Part shown: piece after piece, positions 9,146 through 17,275 of the stretch
Position numbering within the stretch: the stretch's first letter is position 1
Layout: every line of letters starts with the position of its first letter
DNA from: Bacteroidales bacterium UBA6244
GTDB lineage: Bacteria > Bacteroidota > Bacteroidia > Bacteroidales > F082
NCBI GenBank assembly: GCA_002440885.1
Contig: DJVY01000100.1
Location: 1-64,000, forward strand
DNA length: 64,000 nucleotides
Direction of reading: 5' to 3'
Notes under the pieces: generated by a model
What the model was told of the DNA's origin: nothing
The model's database searches: none
Seen by the model: only the letters and a program-made list of their open reading frames with translations
Translations under genes and position numbers: made by a program

Positions 9146-10777
9146 ATGAAAAAAATCTATCTATTATCTTTTAGTATTGCCTTCGTTGCATTAACCTTCG
9201 CTTTCACACCACTTAAAGCCCAAAATATGGTTGTAAACGGTGATTTGGAACAGTGGACTGGCGGAGTGCCAAACAATTGGGATCATGTTGAAAACATTAC
9301 CCAAGAGTCGACTATTGTTCATGACGGTCTTTATTCAGCCAGACATCAAAGTGCTTCAGGTACGCAGGATTTTGGCCATGAATATATTACTGGAATTACC
9401 GAAGGAGCTTCCTATACACTGAGTTATTACTATTACGATAACGATCCGAATGCCAAAACCCGTGTATGGTCGAAGTTTTTGGATGCCGGTGGCGCTACGG
9501 TAGGAACAACTATTGAATCAGATTATTCCACTGATAGCCCGAATTGGGTTTTATATACTAACGATGTAATTGCACCTGCCGGAGCAACTCAATTCTACCT
9601 CGAAGTGCGTGTATATAAAGAAGCCGCAGAAGGGGGATATGTTTACTATGATGATTTTAATTTCGTAGGTGATCAAACCGTTTACCCCGAACCAACCAAC
9701 TATCCAACAAGTTTTGGTTCGGAAGTGGTTGCCTTGTCAATCAACCTTAACTGGGTTGATGCGGTTGGAGGACAATTGCCACGTGCTTATCTGGTTAAAG
9801 GTGTAAAAGATGGTACCACTGTTGTTCCTCCAGTGGATGGTGTTGTGGAGTCTGATGATACCGATTGGACGGATGGAGCTGCCGCTCTGAATGTGGATTT
9901 TGGAGTTGAGAACGTGGTATTTGATAATCTGGTAGGCGATCAAACCTATACCTTTTATATTTATCCCTATACCAATGCTGCTGCCAATATCGATTATAAA
10001 ACTGATGGAACTGCGCCAGTAACTTCTGCTACCACCGAAAATGCAACCATTATCAGCTATGAAAACTTTGCTTCAGGCCTTGGTGTTTGGACACCCTATA
10101 GTGTTATAGGTGATCAGGAATGGTTTCAGGATGAATTTGGAGGAGTAACCTTCGCCAAGGTAAGTGGATATCAAGGACAACCTTATGCCAACGAGGATTG
10201 GCTGATTTCTCCCATGTTAAACCTCTCTTTGTATGAAGATGTGCTGTTTAGCTTTACTACTGCTGCCAATTACACCGGTCCTGACTTGGAATTATACTAT
10301 TCAAATGATTATGACGGCTCAGGAGACCCAACGGATTTTACATGGAACAGCATCACTGATGAAGCTGCATGGTCTGCAGGCTCATGGGTGTGGACTCCCT
10401 CGGGTGATATTGAATTAGATGCCTATGGTTCTGCCTCTTTCTACCTGGGTTTCAGATTTACTTCCACCGAAACTGAATCGGCTACATGGGAACTTACCGA
10501 ATGTCGCGTGATGGGAATATTGAAAACCGACATCGTTCAAAACAATACCATTGAATTACAGGTATACCCTAATCCGGCGACTGATTTTATTCAGGTGGTT
10601 TCAAACGAAAATGCAACCATGGAAATCGTTAACCTTATGGGACAAAAAGTGTTAAGCCAACCGGTTGTGACCGGATCAAACACTGTTTCAGTTAATGAAC
10701 TGAAATCTGGTGTTTACTTTGTTCGGGTAGCCTATGCTGATGGAACAACCGCAATAAACAAAATTATTGTACGCTAA
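9146..10777 (+). CDS. Secreted protein with type IX (type A) sorting domain, relative of its upstream neighbour
   Basis: 543 aa. Signal peptide 1-25 (ends TPLKAQ). Residues 27-168 are a carbohydrate-binding-like module opening VVNGDLEQWTGGVPNNWD, clearly related to the start of the 1520-aa protein. A fibronectin-like module follows (about 182-295), then a choice-of-anchor-J module at 300-465 with the NEDWLISPML signature, and a sorting domain at 470-543 (VYPNPATDFIQV, ending INKIIVR). The domain set suggests a binding or adhesion role at the cell surface; no enzyme motif was found. It is flanked by terminators on both sides, so it is monocistronic. The shared modules suggest duplication and domain loss or gain with its neighbour. 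Confidence 0.85.
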   Translation: MKKIYLLSFSIAFVALTFAFTPLKAQNMVVNGDLEQWTGGVPNNWDHVENITQESTIVHDGLYSARHQSASGTQDFGHEYITGITEGASYTLSYYYYDNDPNAKTRVWSKFLDAGGATVGTTIESDYSTDSPNWVLYTNDVIAPAGATQFYLEVRVYKEAAEGGYVYYDDFNFVGDQTVYPEPTNYPTSFGSEVVALSINLNWVDAVGGQLPRAYLVKGVKDGTTVVPPVDGVVESDDTDWTDGAAALNVDFGVENVVFDNLVGDQTYTFYIYPYTNAAANIDYKTDGTAPVTSATTENATIISYENFASGLGVWTPYSVIGDQEWFQDEFGGVTFAKVSGYQGQPYANEDWLISPMLNLSLYEDVLFSFTTAANYTGPDLELYYSNDYDGSGDPTDFTWNSITDEAAWSAGSWVWTPSGDIELDAYGSASFYLGFRFTSTETESATWELTECRVMGILKTDIVQNNTIELQVYPNPATDFIQVVSNENATMEIVNLMGQKVLSQPVVTGSNTVSVNELKSGVYFVRVAYADGTTAINKIIVR

Positions 10778-10799
10778 AACACAGCTAACTTCATATTCT

Positions 10800-10829
10800 A
10801 AAGCTCACCTTACCCGGTGGGCTTTTTTA
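10800..10829 (+). terminator. Intrinsic terminator
   Basis: Stem AAAGCTCACC / GGTGGGCTTT (one wobble), short loop, T-run. It lies 20 bases after the 543-aa type IX protein. Confidence 0.85.
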
Positions 10830-10898
10830 TTGCACGATTATTGCTATTTTTATACTTATTTTAGTCATTTGTCGTTAATAATCCACATTAAGATCATC

Positions 10899-12455
10899 AT
10901 GCGCTTTTTTGTATTACTATATATCATGTGTTACGGGCTTATAATTCATGCCCAGGAGTTTAAGACTGTCCGTCTTGAAATACCTGCCGACATGGATGCC
11001 GACAGCTACCACGTTGAACCAATGGGAGAAAATGGGGTGTTGATTTTTTATGCAAGTAATGAAGTCAACGAACTAGGCAAAAGAAACTGGTATTTTGGCC
11101 TTTTTGACGAAAAACTCGACCAGGAGTGGCTGAAATTCGTATCGATCAACGAACCAATTGAATACAAAGGAGCACGGTTAAATGGAAAGCGCATTCACCT
11201 CCTTTTCCGCAATTCCGGAAAAATGAAAGGATCTGCGTACGATTTTTATGAATTGGTCACCTATGATGCAGCCAATCAGTCGTTTTCACAGATATCCGGA
11301 ACTTTGCCTGAAAAATGTGAGATCGTCGGATTTGAGGTGATTGACAATACGGCATGTCTGGCTTTGAACCTGAATAAATTTGCTACTGATTTGCTTTTCG
11401 TTAGCTTGATTTCTGGGGATGTGTTTCCCGAACATCTTTCTCCTGACAGCGAGAGCATGATTATGAAACTTGATGTGGACAGAGCATCCCGTCATTTCAT
11501 CGTGGCCCAAAAAATTGTAAGTGATGGCCGTTATGTTAAGGATAAAATCCTGTTATACAATCCGTCGCGTAAGCTAATCAGGGAATACCAGATTGAAAGT
11601 TCAGACGGAATCAGAATGCTGCGCGACTTTGAGTTCTTCCCAAATTATCCTGAACATTTAGTTGTTGTCGGGTCGTATGATATTGTTGCCGGACGAATGG
11701 CTTCATTGAAGGATGTCAGAGATATCGAAACGGCCAGAAGTGCAGGGTTCTATTTTTTAAAGTTTGAGAACACCACCCAAACGACAATCAATTATTTCGA
11801 TTTTCTTAATTTTACTCAACTACAGGGAGCTGAAAAGCAGCCTGAAGTAATCAATGCCCGCACCGTGGTTGATTCAACTGGAGCAAAGGAAAAACAGCGC
11901 GTCCTTACTTCCTTTTTTCATCTTACAGAGGCTGTGGCTCTATCCATGAACGGTGAGTATATTGTATCCGCTGAAATCTTCAGCCCACAGTACCGAACCG
12001 AAACCAGAATGGATTATGATTATTACGGTCGTCCTTATCCCTATACTTACCGCGTTTTTGCCGGGTATAAATACGAAGATGCTATATTGGCCGCTTTTTC
12101 CTCGGATGGTAATATGCTTTGGGACAATGAATTGGTGATGAGTGACCTGGTGTCCTTCAAGCTTAAAAATCACACCTGTATCATAGCCGATAGTCCATAC
12201 ATTACACTGGGTTACGCGAACAAAGGAAAATTGTATTCCCAGGCCTATAAGGACGGAAAACAGATTACTGAGGATGAAATAAATGTGGCAGGACTTTTTA
12301 CCCGCGACAAGGTGATTGAAGATGAAGACAACTCCCTTGTGCATTGGTATGATAATTTCTTTTTGATCTATGGCGATCAGGTAATTAGGAATCGTACCAT
12401 GAGTGATAAAGAGGATCGGGTGGTGTTTTATGTTAACAAAGTTGCTTTTCAATAA
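10899..12455 (+). CDS. Exported protein of unknown function
   Basis: 518 aa from the ATG at 10899. This start was chosen because it gives a clean signal peptide (MRFFVLLYIMCYGLIIHAQ), whereas the longer frame starts inside the preceding gene and reads through its terminator. The mature protein has no recognised family; it has a WD/Kelch-like feel, with short beta-strand repeats about measured values (for example NWYFGLFDEKLDQEWLKF and the YDYYGRPYPY patch near residue 370), but no repeat could be proved. There is no type IX sorting domain and no lipobox, so it is probably periplasmic. A methyltransferase gene begins 9 bases after its stop and may be co-transcribed. Confidence 0.55.
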   Translation: MRFFVLLYIMCYGLIIHAQEFKTVRLEIPADMDADSYHVEPMGENGVLIFYASNEVNELGKRNWYFGLFDEKLDQEWLKFVSINEPIEYKGARLNGKRIHLLFRNSGKMKGSAYDFYELVTYDAANQSFSQISGTLPEKCEIVGFEVIDNTACLALNLNKFATDLLFVSLISGDVFPEHLSPDSESMIMKLDVDRASRHFIVAQKIVSDGRYVKDKILLYNPSRKLIREYQIESSDGIRMLRDFEFFPNYPEHLVVVGSYDIVAGRMASLKDVRDIETARSAGFYFLKFENTTQTTINYFDFLNFTQLQGAEKQPEVINARTVVDSTGAKEKQRVLTSFFHLTEAVALSMNGEYIVSAEIFSPQYRTETRMDYDYYGRPYPYTYRVFAGYKYEDAILAAFSSDGNMLWDNELVMSDLVSFKLKNHTCIIADSPYITLGYANKGKLYSQAYKDGKQITEDEINVAGLFTRDKVIEDEDNSLVHWYDNFFLIYGDQVIRNRTMSDKEDRVVFYVNKVAFQ

Positions 12456-12464
12456 TCAGTAGTC

Positions 12465-13259
12465 ATGTCCAATATGCTTTTCCAGATAAAACAATACATA
12501 CAATTTCTAATCAAAGCCCAGACACGTTTTACTATACATTCCCCATTTGTGTACAATTTGATTGAACAGGTTTTTCGCGATCACAAAATATACCCTGAAT
12601 ACGCCCAACTTAATCAAATGAAAAACGCGTTGTTAAAACGAAGAAGTGTTGTGGAGACGGTTGACTTTGGATCTGGAGCAGGAAATAGTAAGTACAAAAC
12701 CAAGAGACTGCCCCTGAAAGAGATTGTAAAACAACGAAGCCAGCACAAAAGTAGATTGGAGCTTTTATATCGACTTTCCAAATCGACCCATCCTGAGTAT
12801 ATTTTAGAATTTGGGACAGCGGCAGGAGTGAGTAGTGCTTATATCAAGTCAGGAGCGCCAGACTCGAAGATGATTACCATGGAGGGATGCTCCGGGTTGG
12901 CGGCTATTGCTCAGGAGGTTTTTCAACAGCTAAACCTGTCAAATATCGAAGTGGAAGTGGGGAACTTCGATGTCATTCTGGATGATGTTTTGAAAAAATT
13001 CACCCGACTTGACTTTGTCTTTTTTGATGGTAACCACAGGAAAGAGCCTACGCTTGACTATTTTTACAAATGTTTACCTCTGGCCCATGAAAACACCTTG
13101 TTTATATTTGATGATATCCACTGGTCGCCTGAAATGAGGGAATCATGGGAAGAGATAAAAAGAAGCGACGAGGTTTTAATCACCATCGATCTTTTTTGGT
13201 TTGGACTGGTGTTTTTCAGAAAAGGAATTGAAAAACAGGATTTTGTAATTCGTTATTGA
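12465..13259 (+). CDS. Class I SAM-dependent methyltransferase, O-methyltransferase-like
   Basis: 264 aa. It has the layout of a small-molecule O-methyltransferase: an N-terminal helical part (TIHSPFVYNLIEQVF), then motif I EFGTAAGVSSAYI near 110, the acidic end of strand 2 (MEGCSG) and the metal/substrate-side motif FVFFDGNH near 185, followed by IFDDIHWS. The VHSPFV-type N-terminus is common to an unnamed Bacteroidota methyltransferase family. Substrate unknown. It starts 9 bases after the exported protein gene, suggesting one transcript. The next gene (ABC ATPase) has its own -7 element. Confidence 0.75.
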   Translation: MSNMLFQIKQYIQFLIKAQTRFTIHSPFVYNLIEQVFRDHKIYPEYAQLNQMKNALLKRRSVVETVDFGSGAGNSKYKTKRLPLKEIVKQRSQHKSRLELLYRLSKSTHPEYILEFGTAAGVSSAYIKSGAPDSKMITMEGCSGLAAIAQEVFQQLNLSNIEVEVGNFDVILDDVLKKFTRLDFVFFDGNHRKEPTLDYFYKCLPLAHENTLFIFDDIHWSPEMRESWEEIKRSDEVLITIDLFWFGLVFFRKGIEKQDFVIRY

Positions 13260-13287
13260 AAAAGTAATTTTTAATCAGGTAAATTAG

Positions 13288-13295
13288 TAGTTTTG
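13288..13295 (+). promoter_or_regulatory. Bacteroidota -7 element (TAGTTTTG) of the ABC ATPase gene
   Basis: Exact TAnnTTTG match 23 bases before the ATG at 13319. Confidence 0.6.
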
Positions 13296-13318
13296 GGTGT
13301 GTCGAAAAAATACATGTT

Positions 13319-14050
13319 ATGAAAAAAGAAATCATTATTTTAAAAGATATTTGTCGTTTTTATCAGGTTGGTACAGAAACGGTTAAGGCTTTACGTGAGG
13401 TAAGTCTTTCGGTTTATCAAAATGAATTCGTGGCTTTAATGGGACCATCAGGATCGGGCAAGTCAACTATGATGAATATCCTTGGATGTCTTGACACACC
13501 GACTTCGGGCAGTTATTTTTTGAATGGAGTTGACGTGAGCAAAATGAGCGACAACGAGCTGGCTGATGTCCGTAACAAAGAAATTGGTTTTATTTTCCAG
13601 ACTTTTAACTTGTTGCCTCGTTCTACTGCTCTGGAAAATGTGATGTTGCCCTTGATCTACGCCGGGAAGAATAAACACCAGCGTCTGGAAATGGCAACCA
13701 ATTCGTTGCGGCAAGTGCAACTCGCCGACAGGATGACTCATAGACCTAATGAGCTCAGCGGTGGGCAGCGACAACGTGTGGCGATTGCCAGGGCGTTGGT
13801 AAACAATCCATCGATTGTATTGGCTGATGAGCCAACAGGAAACCTCGATAGCAAGACTTCTATTGAAATCATGGGTCTCCTTGAAGAAATCCATAAACTG
13901 GGGAATACCATTATCGTTGTAACTCACGAGGAAGACATCGCGAGTCATGCGCATCGCATTATCCGTATGATAGATGGTGAAATTGCCTCTGATGAGATTA
14001 ACCACCATGTAAAAACAATCAAAGACTATCAGCTGGCAGACGGCAATTAA
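13319..14050 (+). CDS. ABC transporter ATP-binding protein, MacB/LolD type
   Basis: 243 aa, a complete stand-alone nucleotide-binding domain. Walker [10 protein letters not shown] near 41-49, Q-loop FQTFNLLP near 92, signature [15 protein letters not shown] near 142, Walker [14 protein letters not shown] near 162 and H-loop VTHEED near 202. The TFNLLP and DEPTGNLDS forms place it in the MacB/LolD/FtsE group that powers lipoprotein release, efflux or permeases of the FtsX type. No permease gene is adjacent, so its membrane partner must be encoded elsewhere. Twenty-four bases separate it from the cobalamin adenosyltransferase gene, so the two probably share a transcript without an obvious functional link. 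Confidence 0.9.
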   Translation: MKKEIIILKDICRFYQVGTETVKALREVSLSVYQNEFVALMGPSGSGKSTMMNILGCLDTPTSGSYFLNGVDVSKMSDNELADVRNKEIGFIFQTFNLLPRSTALENVMLPLIYAGKNKHQRLEMATNSLRQVQLADRMTHRPNELSGGQRQRVAIARALVNNPSIVLADEPTGNLDSKTSIEIMGLLEEIHKLGNTIIVVTHEEDIASHAHRIIRMIDGEIASDEINHHVKTIKDYQLADGN

Positions 14051-14074
14051 TTTTTAATCAAAGCAAAAGCTTAC

Positions 14075-14635
14075 ATGAGTCACGACTGGAAGATATATAC
14101 AAAAACAGGAGATAGCGGAACAACCTCGCTCATCGGCGGAAGCCGCGTTTCGAAAGATGACCTGCGGATAGAGTGTTATGGTACAGTAGATGAGCTTGTT
14201 TCGTGGATAGGGCTCTTGCGCGATCAGGCCATCGATGCAAAATACACATCCATACTCCTAGAGATACAGGATCGGCTCTTTACCATTGAATCACTTCTGG
14301 CACACGATGGTAATCCATTACGAAATCCATTGCCTACGATAGTCGAAGAGGATATACTTTTTCTTGAAAAAGTAATTGATGACATGAATGAGGAACTCCC
14401 CGAATTAAGTTCGTTTATACTTTCAGGAGGGCATGTAATTGTATCTTATTGTCATATCGCGCGAACAGTTTGCCGTCGTGCCGAACGCCTTGTTATCAGG
14501 CTCGACCGCGAGCAAAAGGTTGACCCGCTGAATATAAAATACCTCAACCGACTTTCAGATTACCTTTTTGTTCTTTCCAGAAGACTGTCTCATGACCTTG
14601 GTGCGACGGAAACGCTTTGGAAACCAAGGATATAG
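14075..14635 (+). CDS. Corrinoid (cob(I)alamin) adenosyltransferase, PduO type
   Basis: 186 aa, normal for the family. Transfers the adenosyl group of ATP to cob(I)alamin to make coenzyme B12 in the cytoplasm. The N-terminal ATP-binding motif TKTGDSGTTSLIGG (residues 9-22) and the C-terminal CRRAERLVIRL motif near 130-140 are the two hallmarks of the PduO/MMAB class, as is the YGTVDEL segment near 36. No B12-dependent enzyme or other cobalamin gene lies in the window, and no cobalamin riboswitch was seen upstream. It may be a salvage enzyme serving, for example, methylmalonyl-CoA mutase elsewhere (inference). Confidence 0.93.
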   Translation: MSHDWKIYTKTGDSGTTSLIGGSRVSKDDLRIECYGTVDELVSWIGLLRDQAIDAKYTSILLEIQDRLFTIESLLAHDGNPLRNPLPTIVEEDILFLEKVIDDMNEELPELSSFILSGGHVIVSYCHIARTVCRRAERLVIRLDREQKVDPLNIKYLNRLSDYLFVLSRRLSHDLGATETLWKPRI

Positions 14636-14662
14636 CCATATATATTAAATATGTTATATTAC

Positions 14663-14692
14663 TTGTTTTCCTTTAAAAAAAAATTATTTTTG
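14663..14692 (+). promoter_or_regulatory. Bacteroidota promoter with -33 TTG and -7 TATTTTTG
   Basis: TTG at 14663-14665 and TATTTTTG at 14685-14692, separated by 19 bases, the typical arrangement for the phylum's primary sigma factor. It lies 28 bases before the DUF2795 ATG. Confidence 0.75.
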
Positions 14693-14720
14693 CAAAAAAA
14701 ATAACTAAATCGGATATACC

Positions 14721-14942
14721 ATGTATTGGACTTTAGAATTGGCATCGAAACTTGAAGATGCCCCCTGGCCTGCCACCAAAGAGGAGCTAATTGAATGGGC
14801 AGTTCGAACTGGTGCTCCAAGTGAGGTAATTGAAAATCTGGTCGAGATGGAAGATGAAGGGGAGATTTACGACCGTATCGAAGATTTATGGCCGGATTAT
14901 CCCACAAAAGATGATTTCTTCTTTAATGAAGAGGAGTATTAA
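14721..14942 (+). CDS. DUF2795 family small protein
   Basis: 73 aa, highly acidic. It belongs to a short, strongly conserved Bacteroidota family of unknown function; the start MYWTLELASKLEDAPWPATK and the end YPTKDDFFFNEEEY are the hallmarks. No membrane segment or signal peptide, so it is cytosolic. It has its own strong promoter and terminator, implying a stand-alone and probably well-expressed gene. What it does is not known. Confidence 0.9.
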   Translation: MYWTLELASKLEDAPWPATKEELIEWAVRTGAPSEVIENLVEMEDEGEIYDRIEDLWPDYPTKDDFFFNEEEY

Positions 14943-14956
14943 AAATCAATAGAAAA

Positions 14957-14991
14957 TAAAAAAGGCTGTCTGTTATCGGACAGCCTTTTTT
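14957..14991 (+). terminator. Bidirectional terminator between DUF2795 gene and the aryl-polyene-type operon
   Basis: Stem AAAAAAGGCTGTC / GACAGCCTTTTTT with an 8-base loop. The A-run on one side and T-run on the other let it stop both the plus-strand gene ending at 14942 and the minus-strand operon ending at 14997. Confidence 0.9.
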
Positions 14992-14996
14992 CGTGT

Positions 14997-16067
14997 TTAT
15001 CGTTTTGAACACTCAAGCAGCGTGTGACTGACCCCAATATTATCAATCATGCGATCGATTTTAAAACCTGAGGCCTCAACTAACCTGACCATATCGCGCG
15101 AATGATACATTTGGCTGTTGCCGTTGGCAATAGCAGTGAAATATAGCGTGGTTCCATGCAGGCTGTAGGTGGAAGCAGGATAAGCTTGCCGATCCCAATA
15201 GGTTTCAAGAATGAACAAGGAACCATTTGCATCAAGAGCATTGTACGAACGATTGAGCAAACTCAGGATCTGTTCCTGTGAAAAACAATCCAGAAACTGA
15301 CTCATCCAGATGGCATCATATCCCTTTGGAAAAGGAATGCTGTCGTCGAGAAGATTAAGGGCATGCGTTGAAATCCGATTTGAAAAACCGGCGGATTCAA
15401 TATTGTTATTTGCTTCTGCAACCTGACCCGGTAAATCGAGGATAGTTAGTTGTATGTCAGGGTTGTTGCCGGCGCAGAATATGGAGAACTTGCCTGTATT
15501 TCCTCCCACATCCAATATTTTCGTTGGTTTGTTCTCGAAAATATAAGGAAGCACTTCCGGAAAGGCATAATCAGAGTAGAAATGGTCGAAGGCAAACCAG
15601 CTTTTCCGTACTTTTTCGGGAAGCTCGGCGAGGGCTTCATATACTGTATTCCACTGTCCAAAAACAGAAAGCCCTTCGGGTTTGCCATTGGTGATGGCTT
15701 CTTGCAGCTTAAACATTCCCAGGTAGTTAACATCCTGGACGAAGTCCATATTAACGCGGGTCAGTTCGTCTTTCAGAATAAAATAACCAGTTTTTGTGAT
15801 GGAGTAACGATCTTGTTCAACCTGAACCATTTCAAGACTTAAACCAGCTTCCAGGAGTACTTTAACGCCATAAACAGAAAGGTTTAGTGCTTCGGCAATC
15901 TCTTCCATGGTTGACCCGGTCTTCCTGTTGTTAAAAAGGTGGTCGAGTATGCCCAGGTTGCGTAAGGCAATAGAAGCCTGAAACATGATTGGTCCAAACG
16001 CAATTTTTTGCGCATCAAACTTTGCCTGCAAAGCAGTTTTGTTGTCGTGGCCGTAAGTAATTTTCAT
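14997..16067 (-). CDS. SAM-dependent methyltransferase of the two-domain O-methyltransferase family
   Basis: 356 aa. An N-terminal winged-helix dimerisation domain (residues about 20-90; MEEIAEALNLSVYGVKVLLEAG) is followed by a class I methyltransferase fold with motif I ILDVGGNTGKFSIF. Last gene of the seven-gene operon, where it probably methylates the aryl head group or an intermediate of the polyene (inference from flexirubin and aryl-polyene clusters, which carry such enzymes). The ATG at 16067 overlaps the TGA of the upstream gene as ATGA, so it is preferred over the in-frame ATG at 16088. The shared bidirectional terminator follows 6 bases after the stop. Confidence 0.85.
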   Translation of the reverse strand: MKITYGHDNKTALQAKFDAQKIAFGPIMFQASIALRNLGILDHLFNNRKTGSTMEEIAEALNLSVYGVKVLLEAGLSLEMVQVEQDRYSITKTGYFILKDELTRVNMDFVQDVNYLGMFKLQEAITNGKPEGLSVFGQWNTVYEALAELPEKVRKSWFAFDHFYSDYAFPEVLPYIFENKPTKILDVGGNTGKFSIFCAGNNPDIQLTILDLPGQVAEANNNIESAGFSNRISTHALNLLDDSIPFPKGYDAIWMSQFLDCFSQEQILSLLNRSYNALDANGSLFILETYWDRQAYPASTYSLHGTTLYFTAIANGNSQMYHSRDMVRLVEASGFKIDRMIDNIGVSHTLLECSKR

Positions 16068-16963
16068 GATGTTGGGTTTTGTTTCCAAAAATAATAATAA
16101 TTAAACCATTGCTCCGGGAACTTTTTTAGTACCCTTTCCATCTCACGGATATAAGCGGACATGGCTATCTTAAGAGAAGTGTTAAGTGTCTTTCTTTCTG
16201 ATGGATAAGTCGTGGGAGGAGTGGCAAAAAAATGATAATGTTTTCCTTTCATGCGCATGGCAGAGACAAAAGTCATGGGTTTACCAAACCGAATGGCCAT
16301 ACTAAAAGGGCCTGTGGGGAAATCAGCCTCTAGACCAAAAAAAGGCATTGATACAGGTTTTGAACCTTCTAAAAAACGATCGCCATGTATGGCAATAAGT
16401 TCGTTTTTTGCCATGGCTTCTTGTATGGCAAACAGATGAGAAAGATCTTGTTTTATTGGGATGATGCTCATGCTTTTCTCTGTCATTACCTGATTCAGCA
16501 TGTTTTTGATCTTTTCATGTTCGGCCTCCAGCATCACAATATGCACGCGGGTAGGGATTCTTTTTAGAAGGTGTCCGGCAATTTCCCAATTTCCGATATG
16601 TGCCCCGATAATAAAACCTCCGGTGCTTACCGCCATTTGGTGTAAGTGTTGTTCGCCCTCGAAATCAAATGTATAGTGTGATTCCATGCCTGACATAATG
16701 GCCACTTTATCGATTAACACCTGACCAAACCGATAACTGTTCAGAAAAAGGTAGCGGATGCTTTTAGACAAGCTAAAGTGTAGCACCTTGCGGTAGAAGT
16801 AGTACATCGGATTGCGGGCAGAACGGACAAAAACCACAAAATAGGCCGAAACAAATATCAACAAGGTATATGCTGCATTTATGCCCAAATGTTTTAAAAG
16901 AAAAATAAAGGCAAAATAGCCAGCCTTACCTCCGCGGGTTTTCCCCTTCCATTGAGCGGACAT
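16064..16963 (-). CDS. LpxL/HtrB-like lysophospholipid acyltransferase
   Basis: 299 aa. Family of lipid A late acyltransferases; anchored by an N-terminal hydrophobic segment (about 15-50). The catalytic HX4E motif is HIGNWE (His122, Glu127), and HGDRFLEGSKPVSMPFFG downstream matches the second conserved block. In flexirubin and aryl-polyene clusters a relative of this kind is thought to attach the polyene acyl chain to a lipid carrier. The start overlaps the ACP stop (TAATG), and its own stop overlaps the next start (ATGA), indicating tight translational coupling. The pairing with a dedicated ACP directly upstream supports use of an ACP-bound donor. Confidence 0.85.
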   Translation of the reverse strand: MSAQWKGKTRGGKAGYFAFIFLLKHLGINAAYTLLIFVSAYFVVFVRSARNPMYYFYRKVLHFSLSKSIRYLFLNSYRFGQVLIDKVAIMSGMESHYTFDFEGEQHLHQMAVSTGGFIIGAHIGNWEIAGHLLKRIPTRVHIVMLEAEHEKIKNMLNQVMTEKSMSIIPIKQDLSHLFAIQEAMAKNELIAIHGDRFLEGSKPVSMPFFGLEADFPTGPFSMAIRFGKPMTFVSAMRMKGKHYHFFATPPTTYPSERKTLNTSLKIAMSAYIREMERVLKKFPEQWFNYYYFWKQNPTS

Positions 16964-17208
16964 TATTTAATGCTATGTTCAAAAACGAAATCGTAAAGGT
17001 CGTTTAGGGTAATTATTTTGCTTAGATGTTCGCTGGTAACTTTGATGCCGAACATGTTCTCCAGGATTACGGCAATATCAACAAAATCAAGGCTTTCGAT
17101 GTCGAGGTCCTCTTTTAAGAGTGCGTCTTTACTCAACTGATCTTCCTCCAGCTCAAACTCTTCGATGAGAAACTCATTAATCTTTTCGATGATTGTACTT
17201 CTGTCCAT
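16963..17208 (-). CDS. Acyl carrier protein
   Basis: 81 aa. Carries acyl chains on phosphopantetheine attached to Ser39 in the motif DIESLDFVDI (ESL in place of the usual DSL). Acidic four-helix carrier sequence of normal length. It sits between the ketosynthase and the LpxL-like acyltransferase, so it is a pathway-dedicated carrier and not the housekeeping ACP of fatty acid synthesis. The gap to the ketosynthase gene upstream is 67 bases and holds no terminator. Confidence 0.93.
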   Translation of the reverse strand: MDRSTIIEKINEFLIEEFELEEDQLSKDALLKEDLDIESLDFVDIAVILENMFGIKVTSEHLSKIITLNDLYDFVFEHSIK

Positions 17209-17275
17209 AATCTTTTTCTGTCAGTAGGTGTTATTCGGCAAAAATAAAAAAACTGTTAGTTAGTAATTCACGTTC

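Noticed and set aside
11940..12452. Long antisense frame (170 codons) opposite the exported protein gene
   Set aside because: Mirrors the coding strand of a well-supported gene and has low-complexity Ile/His-rich content with no promoter.
13319..14050. Part of a complete MacAB efflux system
   Set aside because: No permease or membrane-fusion gene adjacent; only an orphan ATPase can be supported.
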